Shown here piece after piece: positions 8,821 to 19,090 of a DNA stretch of 60,917 nt. The stretch's first letter is position 1. Every line of letters begins with the position of its first letter. The DNA comes from Eubacterium sp. (GTDB lineage Bacteria > Bacillota > Clostridia > Lachnospirales > Lachnospiraceae): assembly GCA_022794015.1 (NCBI GenBank), contig JAAWDZ010000015.1, positions 1-60,917 of the forward strand. The letters run 5' to 3'. The notes beneath the pieces are model-generated. The model searched no databases, was not told the DNA's origin, and worked only from the letters and a program-made list of their open reading frames with translations. The position numbers and the translations under genes are program-made.

Positions 8821-9633
8821 ATGAGAAGAGGAAGTGCTTTTTTTCGGAGGAACCAGTATAAAATTGCTGCAGTGTGCGTAGTGGCTGCGGTGTTGGGGCT
8901 TGCAGGTGTGTATATGTACACCGGACAGGAAAGTGAAGAACAGCCGCAGGTACAGCAGGAGGCTGCAGTAGAGGAGACCGAAGAAACAGGCAAAAAAGTT
9001 GTTGCGAAAAAAGAAACAGAAGAGGATACGCAAAAAAAATCAGTAAGCGCTTCTACGGTAATTAAACCGAAGAAGAAACAGGAAAAAACCAGGACAGAAA
9101 TAAAAACGGATACAGCGCAGGCAGACAGTGAAGCTGCTGTGGAACCGGAAAGCAAAGCAGAACCGACGGCGCCTGTTAATGCAGAGCCTGCCAGCGCTCC
9201 GGCAGCAGTAGAACTGCATTTTGATACGGAGGCCGGGCTGCTCTGGCCGGTAGAGGGCTCTGTCGTGCTGGGATACAGCATGGATCAGACGGTGTATTTT
9301 ACGACATTAGATCAGTATAAATACAATCCGGCAGTTATTATTTCCGGAAATGTCAATGATAAGGTAAAGTCTGCGGCAAACGGCAGAATTATTGATATTA
9401 CCACCAATGAAGAAACCGGATGTACGGTGACCATGGATATGGGGGACGGGTATACGGCAGTATATGGACAGCTGAAAGAAGTTCCCTATGAGGTTGGCGC
9501 TTATATAGAAGCCGGTAATACGATAGGATTTGTCAGTGAGCCGACCAAGTATTATGCCCTGGAAGGCAGTAATGTCTATTTTGCATTGCAAAAAGACGGG
9601 AATCCAGTGGATCCGGCGGGGTTTTTTCAGTAG
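8821..9633 (+). CDS. spoIIQ: SpoIIQ-like protein with degenerate M23 peptidase domain
   Basis: About 270 residues: a single N-terminal membrane segment (AAVCVVAAVLGLAGVYMY), a long Lys/Glu/Ala-rich low-complexity linker (about 40-140) and a C-terminal LytM/M23-type domain starting at GLLWPVEGSVVLGYS. The zinc and catalytic histidines of active M23 enzymes are missing: the usual HLS-type segment reads YGQL and the HLHF-type segment reads NVYFAL. It is therefore probably a structural forespore-side component of the SpoIIQ-SpoIIIAH channel rather than an endopeptidase. The ATG at 8821 has a GGTGAT stretch upstream; an in-frame ATG at 8800 is possible. Position behind spoIID supports the sporulation role. 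Confidence 0.8.
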   Translation: MRRGSAFFRRNQYKIAAVCVVAAVLGLAGVYMYTGQESEEQPQVQQEAAVEETEETGKKVVAKKETEEDTQKKSVSASTVIKPKKKQEKTRTEIKTDTAQADSEAAVEPESKAEPTAPVNAEPASAPAAVELHFDTEAGLLWPVEGSVVLGYSMDQTVYFTTLDQYKYNPAVIISGNVNDKVKSAANGRIIDITTNEETGCTVTMDMGDGYTAVYGQLKEVPYEVGAYIEAGNTIGFVSEPTKYYALEGSNVYFALQKDGNPVDPAGFFQ

Positions 9634-9642
9634 AAATTTCTC

Positions 9643-9672
9643 TTGACTTTTATTTGTGAAGAAAATTATAAT
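9643..9672 (+). promoter_or_regulatory. Probable sigma-A promoter upstream of GIY-YIG and helicase genes
   Basis: TTGACT (9643-9648), an 18-base spacer and TATAAT (9667-9672) form a near-consensus housekeeping promoter in the gap after spoIIQ. It leaves a leader of about 120 bases before the GIY-YIG gene and can also serve the helicase gene behind it. Confidence 0.75.
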
Positions 9673-9801
9673 AAAGGACAGCGTATTTTTAATTTTGCAG
9701 AGAGAGCGTTCCGCAGGATAATGCGGGACGCCTGTTCTGTTTTGTGATAAATTCTGCCGTTGCGATGAGAGGAAAGCGGCAGGCAGCAGGACGGTGCGCC
9801 C

Positions 9802-10083
9802 ATGGGAAAACAGGCAGATATCAGTTATACATACATCGTACAGTGCAGTGACGGTACCTATTATACCGGTTGGACGAATGATATAGAAAAGCGGATTTTG
9901 ACCCATAATGCGAGGAAAGGTGCAAAATATACGCGTTCCCGCACACCTGTTAAGCTGGTGTATTTAGAAGAATCAGATACGAAACGGCAGGCGATGCAGC
10001 GGGAAGCACAAATCAAACGGCTGAACAGGTATGAAAAAGAACAGTTAATTAAAAGCAGGGCAAACGGTATCACAACGGAGTGA
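9802..10083 (+). CDS. Small GIY-YIG domain protein (UPF0213-like)
   Basis: A 93-residue single-domain GIY-YIG protein. The signature is seen as YIVQC (residue 11 on) and YYTGWT (near 20), followed by the HNARKGAKYTRSR segment and a glutamate near residue 66 (QREAQIKRL) that matches the conserved E of the nuclease fold. Members such as YhbQ/YazA are small stand-alone putative nucleases without a settled function. It is followed after 21 bases by the DEAD-box helicase gene and is probably co-transcribed with it. Confidence 0.85.
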   Translation: MGKQADISYTYIVQCSDGTYYTGWTNDIEKRILTHNARKGAKYTRSRTPVKLVYLEESDTKRQAMQREAQIKRLNRYEKEQLIKSRANGITTE

Positions 10084-10104
10084 ACCGTCACAGAAAGGAT
10101 ATGT

Positions 10105-11694
10105 ATGGAAACAGTAAGATTTGATGAAATGGGGATAATTCCGCAGATTCTACGCGGAGTAGAGGAAATGGGATTCGAGGAGATGACGCCAATTCAGGCA
10201 CAGGCTATACCAGCGGTCATGGCAGGCGGCGATATTATCGGGCAGGCGCAGACAGGGACAGGTAAGACGGCGGCGTTTGGAATTCCGATTTTACAGAAAA
10301 TAAACACTGCGGAAAAGACGACACAGGTGCTGGTATTGTCTCCTACGAGAGAGCTGGCGATTCAGGTGGCAGAAGAACTGCGTAATCTGGGCAAATATAT
10401 GCATGGCGTTAAAATTCTGCCGGTATATGGAGGGCAGGATATTACAAAGCAGATTCGTTCATTAAAAGGCGGGATTCAGATTATTGTAGGGACACCCGGC
10501 CGTGTAATGGATCATCTGCGCAGAAAGACAATACGATGTGATGCAGTGCATACCATTGTATTGGATGAGGCAGACGAGATGTTAAACATGGGCTTCCGTG
10601 AAGATATCGAAACAGTTTTGGAGTATCTTCCCCAAGAGCGTCAGACTGTGCTTTTCTCTGCTACCATGCCGAAGCCCATTCTGGAAATTACCAGAAAGTA
10701 TCAGCATGATGCCACGATGATTAAGGTGACAAAGAAGGAGCTTACGGTTTCGAATATTGAGCAGTATTATTATGATGTGAAGCGTAAGGATAAGGTAGAT
10801 GTGCTTTCAAGGCTTTTGGATTATTACAATCCCAAGGGATCGATTGTATTCTGCAATACGAAGAGAATGGTAGACGAGCTGTCTAGGGAGCTTACGATGC
10901 GGGGATATTTTGCTGAAGGACTGCACGGAGATATGAAGCAGGCGCAGCGGGATCGTGTTATGGCGAATTTCCGCAAAGGCAATACGGATATTCTGATTGC
11001 AACGGATGTTGCCGCACGGGGACTGGATATTGATGATGTGGAAGCGGTATTTAATTACGATATTCCGCAGGATGACGAGTATTATGTACACCGTATTGGC
11101 CGGACGGGCCGCGCAGGGAGGACAGGTAAAGCCTTCAGTTTTATAAAAGGCAAAGAAGTGTATAAGTTAAAGGATATCATGCGCTACTGCAAGACCAAGA
11201 TTTATGCGCAGCCGATACCGTCTTCCGAAGATGTGGCACAGATCAAAGCGGAGAAAATCATGGACCGTATTGCCACAATTATAGAAGAAAATGATCTGAG
11301 GGATATGATTAACTTTATTGAAAAACAGGTCAATGAATCAGATTTTACAGCGATGGACATTGCGGCGGCATTTTTGAAGCAGGAGATCGGCGGGGCAGCT
11401 ACGGCGCCGATGGCTTACGGCGGAAGTAATTTTGGTGATACCGGGGCGGAAACCGGAATGGTGAGGCTGTTTATCAATATCGGTAAGAAGCAGAAGGTGA
11501 AGCCGGGAGATATTTTGGGAGCGGTAGCCGGAGAAAGCGGGATACCGGGAGATGTTGTCGGGACGATCGATATGTATGATAAATTCACATTTGTAGAGGT
11601 GCCAATTGAGTACGGGAATAAGGTGCTGGCGGCTATGAAGCATGTGAAGATTAAAGGGAAGGATATTAATATTGAGCCTGCGAACAGCAGGTAG
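10105..11694 (+). CDS. DEAD-box ATP-dependent RNA helicase (CshA/DeaD/DbpA type)
   Basis: Unwinds structured RNA, probably in ribosome assembly or mRNA turnover. All helicase motifs are seen in the 529 residues: Q motif TPIQAQAIP, Walker A AQTGTGKT near residue 50, DEAD at 154-157, SATMP near 193, and HRIGRTGRAGRTG near 332. The C-terminal portion (about 450-522) resembles the DbpA RNA-binding domain (MVRLFINIGKKQKVKPGDIL ... GDVVGTIDMYDKFTFVEVP), seen in DeaD/DbpA-type helicases. AAAGGA lies before the start. Confidence 0.95.
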   Translation: METVRFDEMGIIPQILRGVEEMGFEEMTPIQAQAIPAVMAGGDIIGQAQTGTGKTAAFGIPILQKINTAEKTTQVLVLSPTRELAIQVAEELRNLGKYMHGVKILPVYGGQDITKQIRSLKGGIQIIVGTPGRVMDHLRRKTIRCDAVHTIVLDEADEMLNMGFREDIETVLEYLPQERQTVLFSATMPKPILEITRKYQHDATMIKVTKKELTVSNIEQYYYDVKRKDKVDVLSRLLDYYNPKGSIVFCNTKRMVDELSRELTMRGYFAEGLHGDMKQAQRDRVMANFRKGNTDILIATDVAARGLDIDDVEAVFNYDIPQDDEYYVHRIGRTGRAGRTGKAFSFIKGKEVYKLKDIMRYCKTKIYAQPIPSSEDVAQIKAEKIMDRIATIIEENDLRDMINFIEKQVNESDFTAMDIAAAFLKQEIGGAATAPMAYGGSNFGDTGAETGMVRLFINIGKKQKVKPGDILGAVAGESGIPGDVVGTIDMYDKFTFVEVPIEYGNKVLAAMKHVKIKGKDINIEPANSR

Positions 11695-11732
11695 GAGGAC
11701 AAACAGGATGGAGGCGGAGGATTTTCTGCCTC

Positions 11733-11761
11733 TTGACAAGGGAAGGGATGCATGTTAATCT
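11733..11761 (+). promoter_or_regulatory. Probable promoter of the metG T-box leader
   Basis: Consensus TTGACA (11733-11738), a 17-base spacer, and TAATCT (11756-11761) preceded by the TG of an extended -10. The position, just ahead of the T-box leader and after the helicase gene, fits a dedicated metG promoter. Confidence 0.65.
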
Positions 11762-11764
11762 TAG

Positions 11765-12063
11765 AAAAAATGCGAAGAAAAAGAGAGTACACAAATGGAA
11801 AGCCTGCAGAGAAATTCCCACTGTACGGTAGTATCCTATCGGCAGGGCTGCGAGGGGATGGCGGAAGCTTTGTGGAAGATGGCTTTGGAGCAGACGGGAT
11901 GAACCGGCAGCAGTGGTTTTCGGATAGTCCCGTACAGGTCCGCCTGTTACAGCGGGAGCGTATGAATTCGTACGCGATGAGGTTCATACTGTGAGGTATG
12001 AATGAACAGAAGTGGTAACACGGGAGCAATCTCGTCTTCTTGAATGGGAGACGAGATTTTTTT
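11765..12063 (+). promoter_or_regulatory. T-box riboswitch leader of metG
   Basis: Leader RNA sensing uncharged tRNA-Met. The conserved T-box is GAAGTGGTAACACGGG at 12009-12024. It is followed by an intrinsic terminator: ATCTCGTCT (12029-12037), AGACGAGAT (12049-12057) and seven Ts. Near the 5' end AGAGAGTA (about 11781-11788) matches the stem I AGUA element. ATG triplets at 11879-11881 and 11899-11901 are candidate methionine specifier codons; I could not fold stem I to choose. An 80-codon open frame within the leader is not credible as a gene. Confidence 0.88.
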
Positions 12064-12098
12064 ATGCCGTAAAAACGTTTCATAAAAGGAGGAGAAAT

Positions 12099-14054
12099 AT
12101 GAGCAGCAAAGGGAAATTTTATATGACAACTGCGATTGCCTACACGTCCGGCAAACCGCACATTGGGAATACCTATGAGATTATTTTGGCAGACGCTATC
12201 GCGCGTTATCGGCGCAAACAGGGATACGACGTATATTTTCAGACAGGAACCGACGAGCATGGCCAGAAAATACAGGAGAAGGCAGAGGCTGCAGGTATTA
12301 CGCCCAGGGAACATGTAGACAAAGTCGCAGACGAGGTAAAGCGTATCTGGGATTTGATGGACACGTCCTATGACAGTTTTGTCCGCACCACCGATACAGA
12401 TCACGAGAAACAGGTACAGAAGATTTTTAAAAAATTATATGACAAAGGCGATATTTACAAAGGCGCATACGAAGGGCTCTACTGTACGCCATGCGAGTCC
12501 TTCTGGACGGAATCCCAGCTGGCAGACGGCAAATGTCCGGATTGCGGCCGTGAGGTAAAGCCAGCCAGAGAAGAGGCTTATTTCTTTAAAATGAGCAAAT
12601 ATGCTGACCGCCTGATTGAGCATATCAATACGCATCCGGAATTTATTCAGCCGGTTTCCAGAAAAAATGAGATGATGAATAATTTCCTGCTGCCGGGCCT
12701 GCAGGATTTGTGTGTGTCGAGGACGTCTTTTAGCTGGGGTATCCCGGTAGATTTTGATCCGAAGCATGTCGTATATGTATGGCTGGATGCCTTAACCAAC
12801 TACATTACCAAAATTGGATACGATGCAGAAGGCGGTTCCAGCGAGCTTTTCAACAAAAACTGGCCTGCAGAGCTGCATCTGATAGGAAAAGACATCATTC
12901 GTTTCCATACGATTTACTGGCCGATTTTTCTTATGGCGCTTGATTTGCCGCTGCCCAGACAGGTATTCGGGCATCCGTGGCTTTTACAGGGCAATGGTAA
13001 GATGAGCAAGTCAAAAGGAAACGTGCTGTATGCAGACGAGCTGGCGGAGTTTTTCGGCGTAGATGCCGTGCGTTATTTTGTACTGCATGAGATGCCGTTT
13101 GACAACGACGGGGTAATTACCTGGGAACTGATGGTAGAACGCATCAATTCTGATCTGGCCAATACATTGGGCAATCTGGTGAACCGCACGATTTCCATGA
13201 GTAACAAATATTTCGGCGGAGTCGTTACAAACAGCGAAGTAACCGGTGATGCAGATGATGATCTTACGGCGGTTGTAACAGGAACTGCAGCCAAAGTAGA
13301 TGAAAAGATGGAGAATCTTCGCGTGGCGGATGCAATTACAGAAGTATTTAATCTGTTCAAACGATGCAACAAATACATTGATGAAACAATGCCATGGATT
13401 CTGGCAAAAGACGAAGCAACGCGTCCGCGCCTGGAAACCGTGCTCTATAATCTGGTGGAAAGTATCAGCATTGGTGCAACTCTTTTAAAAAGCTTTATGC
13501 CCAAAACAGCAGATAAAATTCTGGCACAGTTAAACGCCAGAGAGGTTTCTTATGATGCCCTTGGTACATTCGGCAGTTATGTAAGTGGAACGAAGGTAAC
13601 AAATCAGCCGGAAATTTTGTTTGCAAGACTGGATTTGGAAGAAGTTTTGAAAAAAGTGGAAGAACGTTACGAAACAGAGGCAGAGGAGGCAAAAGAAGAA
13701 ACGCCTGTTATGGATATTGAAGCAAAAGCAGAGATTACATTTGATGATTTTATGAAAATGCAGTTTCAGGTAGGAGAAATTATCGAATGCAGGGCGGTAG
13801 AAAAATCCAAAAAGCTGCTTTGTTCCCAGGTAAAAATTGGAAGCCAGGTAAAACAAATTGTATCCGGCATCCGAAAATATTATACACCGGAAGAAATGGT
13901 GGGCAAAAAAGTAATGGTACTGGTAAATTTAAAGCCGGCTAAGCTGGCAGGCGCGCTTTCAGAAGGAATGCTGCTCTGCGCAGAGGATGCAGACGGTAAT
14001 CTGGCATTGATGCAGCCGGATAAAGATATGATGTCAGGATCGGAAATCTGCTGA
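12099..14054 (+). CDS. metG: Methionyl-tRNA synthetase
   Basis: Charges tRNA-Met (and initiator tRNA) with methionine. The 651-residue class I synthetase has HIGN at 21-24, a CTPC...CPDC zinc knuckle near 130-150, KMSKS at 301-305 and a C-terminal tRNA-binding (EMAP/Trbp111-like) domain from about 545 (DDFMKMQFQVGEIIECRAVEK). This is the usual bacterial dimeric form. The ATG is preceded by AAAGGAGGAG; a longer frame begins inside the T-box terminator and is not used. Expression is probably controlled by the upstream T-box. Confidence 0.98.
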   Translation: MSSKGKFYMTTAIAYTSGKPHIGNTYEIILADAIARYRRKQGYDVYFQTGTDEHGQKIQEKAEAAGITPREHVDKVADEVKRIWDLMDTSYDSFVRTTDTDHEKQVQKIFKKLYDKGDIYKGAYEGLYCTPCESFWTESQLADGKCPDCGREVKPAREEAYFFKMSKYADRLIEHINTHPEFIQPVSRKNEMMNNFLLPGLQDLCVSRTSFSWGIPVDFDPKHVVYVWLDALTNYITKIGYDAEGGSSELFNKNWPAELHLIGKDIIRFHTIYWPIFLMALDLPLPRQVFGHPWLLQGNGKMSKSKGNVLYADELAEFFGVDAVRYFVLHEMPFDNDGVITWELMVERINSDLANTLGNLVNRTISMSNKYFGGVVTNSEVTGDADDDLTAVVTGTAAKVDEKMENLRVADAITEVFNLFKRCNKYIDETMPWILAKDEATRPRLETVLYNLVESISIGATLLKSFMPKTADKILAQLNAREVSYDALGTFGSYVSGTKVTNQPEILFARLDLEEVLKKVEERYETEAEEAKEETPVMDIEAKAEITFDDFMKMQFQVGEIIECRAVEKSKKLLCSQVKIGSQVKQIVSGIRKYYTPEEMVGKKVMVLVNLKPAKLAGALSEGMLLCAEDADGNLALMQPDKDMMSGSEIC

Positions 14055-14189
14055 ACAGGGTGTGCAGAAAAGTGCTAAAAAATATACTGTTTTTACTAAA
14101 ATTTTATCTAGCCTGCACTATGTAAATTGGCTATCATTAAAGTATATCATTTTTATTTTATGTTCGGACATATGGCAACGGGCGTATGA

Positions 14190-17183
<2,994 letters not shown>

Positions 17184-17197
17184 TATCATCAAACAAT

Positions 17198-17243
17198 AAA
17201 AAAGGACTGCCGGAAAATACAATATTTTCCGACAGTCTTTTTT
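17198..17243 (+). terminator. Intrinsic terminator after the GH63-like gene
   Basis: AAAAAAGGACTGCCGGAAAAT pairs almost perfectly with ATTTTCCGACAGTCTTTTTT around a short loop, with a terminal T-run. Arms are symmetrical in A and T, so it may also work on the other strand. Confidence 0.93.
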
Positions 17244-17289
17244 ATCGGAACAGATTCTGTTAGAATATATATGAAAAAAGGAGGAAGTT

Positions 17290-18060
17290 ATGATATTTGA
17301 ATCGCACGCACATTATGATGATGAGCAATTTAATGAGGACAGGGACAGCCTGTTAAAAGAACTTTTGAACGGTAATATCTGCAACATTATCAACATTGGC
17401 GCTTCCATAGAAAGTACCAAATCGTCTATTGCCCTTGCAGAACAATATCCGCAGATATACGCCGCTGTGGGTGTGCATCCCAGTGATGCCGGTGAACTGA
17501 ACGAACAGAGCTTCGCCTGGCTGAGAGAGCAGACAACGCATCCAAAAGTTGTTAGTGTCGGGGAAATCGGACTGGATTATTATTGGGAAAAAGAGCCCGA
17601 TGTGCAGAAAACACAGCGATACTGGTTTGCGCGTCAGATGGAGCTTGCAAAGGAAGCCAGGCTTCCGGTGGTAATTCATTCCAGAGAAGCGGCTGAGGAT
17701 ACTGTGCGGGTTATGAAAAGCGTTCATGCAGAAGAGATTCCGGGGGTTGTACACTGTTATTCTTATTCACCGGAGCTGGCGCAGGAATTTTTGAAAATGG
17801 GATATTATATTGGCGTGGGAGGCGTCGTTACATTTAAAAATGCCAGAAAACTGAAGGAAACCGTTGAGCAGGTTCCTCTGGAGAAGATTCTGCTTGAAAC
17901 AGACGCGCCATACCTGGCGCCGGAACCGTATCGTGGAAAACGCAATTGTTCCCGGTATTTAGGATATGTGGCGGAAGAGATTGCCCGGCTTAAGCAGGTT
18001 TCAGCAGAAGAAGTAGAAGATGTTACACGAAAGAACGCGCAGAAATTATTTCAAATATAG
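17290..18060 (+). CDS. tatD: TatD family metal-dependent hydrolase (DNase)
   Basis: 256-residue TIM-barrel metallo-hydrolase. Metal ligands are visible as HAH at residues 6-8, the EIGLDYYW segment near 93-100 (Glu), VVIHSREA near 128 and VHCYS near 152, and ETDAPYLAPEPYRGK (Asp) near 205. Family members are 3'-5' exonucleases or tRNA/D-amino-acyl hydrolases; the physiological substrate here is not known. AAAGGAGGAAG gives a strong ribosome binding site. In many Firmicutes tatD stands next to metG and ksgA; here all three are close but separated. Confidence 0.93.
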   Translation: MIFESHAHYDDEQFNEDRDSLLKELLNGNICNIINIGASIESTKSSIALAEQYPQIYAAVGVHPSDAGELNEQSFAWLREQTTHPKVVSVGEIGLDYYWEKEPDVQKTQRYWFARQMELAKEARLPVVIHSREAAEDTVRVMKSVHAEEIPGVVHCYSYSPELAQEFLKMGYYIGVGGVVTFKNARKLKETVEQVPLEKILLETDAPYLAPEPYRGKRNCSRYLGYVAEEIARLKQVSAEEVEDVTRKNAQKLFQI

Positions 18061-18061
18061 G

Positions 18062-18090
18062 TTGACATATTGCGTTTTGAGTAGTAGTAT
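18062..18090 (+). promoter_or_regulatory. Sigma-A promoter for the hemolysin III family gene
   Basis: Consensus TTGACA (18062-18067), 17-base spacer, and TAGTAT (18085-18090, five of six positions of the -10 consensus). It starts directly after the tatD stop codon. Confidence 0.8.
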
Positions 18091-18154
18091 TGAATAAAAT
18101 TATACATAGTAATTAATACTACATAATAAAGGGTTAATAACAGGAGGATGGATT

Positions 18155-18805
18155 ATGCAGATTACAATTCGGGAACCAGGCAGCGCTATTACACATTATA
18201 TCGGAATGATGCTATCTCTGCTGGCAGCAGTACCGCTGCTGATGAAGGCGGAAGTCAGCAGCCTTCCGTCTGCAATTACAGCTATGGGAGTATTTATACT
18301 TGCAATGATATTATTATATGCAGCTTCTACCCTGTATCATTCCCTGAACGTAAAAAATGGGATATTGAAAATATTCCGTAAACTGGATCACATGATGATT
18401 TTCGTTTTGATTGCAGGAACCTATACCCCTATCTGCGTTCTGGTATTAGGCGGAAGGACAGGGATGCTGCTGCTGTGTGCAGTCTGGGGGATTGCTGTTG
18501 TTGGAATTTTGTTAAAAGCATTCTGGATCAACTGTCCGAAATGGCTTTCTTCTGTGATCTATATTGCAATGGGATGGGTATGCCTGTTTGTATTTCCAAC
18601 ATTGCTAAAATTACTCCCGGCGCCTGCATTTGTATGGTTGCTTATGGGCGGCATTTTATACACCGTCGGAGGCATTGTATATGCTTTAAAATTAAAAGGT
18701 TTTAACAACCTTCACAAATACTTCGGCAGCCATGAGATTTTTCATTTATTCGTTATGGCAGGCAGCTTCTGCCATTTCATCGTGATGTACAGCTATGTTT
18801 TATAA
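18155..18805 (+). CDS. Hemolysin III / PAQR family membrane protein
   Basis: 216-residue seven-helix membrane protein of the HlyIII (YqfA/YplQ) family. Conserved elements are the early EPGSAITHYIGM, the STLYHSL motif after the second helix, LDHMMIFVLIAGTYTP near 77-92 and the C-terminal HEIFHLFVMAGSFCHF with paired histidines, which in the related PAQR receptors bind zinc. Physiological function in bacteria is unsettled. CAGGAGGAT precedes the ATG. The gene stands alone between its own promoter and the next intergenic region. Confidence 0.92.
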   Translation: MQITIREPGSAITHYIGMMLSLLAAVPLLMKAEVSSLPSAITAMGVFILAMILLYAASTLYHSLNVKNGILKIFRKLDHMMIFVLIAGTYTPICVLVLGGRTGMLLLCAVWGIAVVGILLKAFWINCPKWLSSVIYIAMGWVCLFVFPTLLKLLPAPAFVWLLMGGILYTVGGIVYALKLKGFNNLHKYFGSHEIFHLFVMAGSFCHFIVMYSYVL

Positions 18806-18882
18806 TTTATAAAACACAAATCGCTTTGACGGGGTACATTTATTCTCGCTTTATCTCTTTCGGTTTTTTATCACAATGTGAG

Positions 18883-18960
18883 CCTGGAAAACGCAGCCGG
18901 GGAAGCGGCTGTGGCAGTTAAGCCACAAGCCTCCTGTCCGCTGCTGCGGTTATTTCCGGG
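18883..18960 (+). ncRNA. Candidate structured RNA element upstream of the ter operon
   Basis: In the 285-base gap before the ter operon, 78 bases fold into one elongated structure. The outer stem is CCTGGAAA (18883-18890) with TTTCCGGG (18953-18960, one G-U). After an asymmetric internal loop, CGCAGC (18892-18897) pairs with GCTGCG (18943-18948). The apical hairpin is GGCTGTGGC (18907-18915) with GCCAC-A-AGCC (18922-18931) around AGTTAA. I do not recognise a known riboswitch class and see no T-run. It could be a leader element, a small RNA or a repeat; strand is assumed from the downstream operon. Confidence 0.45.
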
Positions 18961-19090
18961 AGACTTTCCTTATTTCAAATATTCCCATATATTATAATAA
19001 AATTAACTTTTCTATGAAATAGTAGCTAAAAAAAGATGAATGTGGTAAAATTGAGAAAATTAAGCATCTTTTGAGGGAGTGATATTTCAT

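Noticed and set aside
8784-9281. Serine/alanine-rich minus-strand open frame of 165 codons
   Set aside because: It is the antisense of the low-complexity linker of the SpoIIQ-like gene and has no start signals.
11752-11994. 80-codon open frame between the helicase and metG
   Set aside because: It lies inside the T-box leader, lacks a ribosome binding site and has no recognisable protein features.
18148-18381. Short overlapping open frame at the start of the hemolysin III gene
   Set aside because: Out-of-frame shadow of a clear seven-helix membrane protein, whose own start has the better-placed ribosome binding site.
18883-18960. Cobalamin, c-di-GMP or Mn2+ (yybP-ykoY) riboswitch
   Set aside because: The conserved boxes of these classes (B12 box, GEMM core, GGGGAGUAGC) are not present; only the general structured nature is supported.
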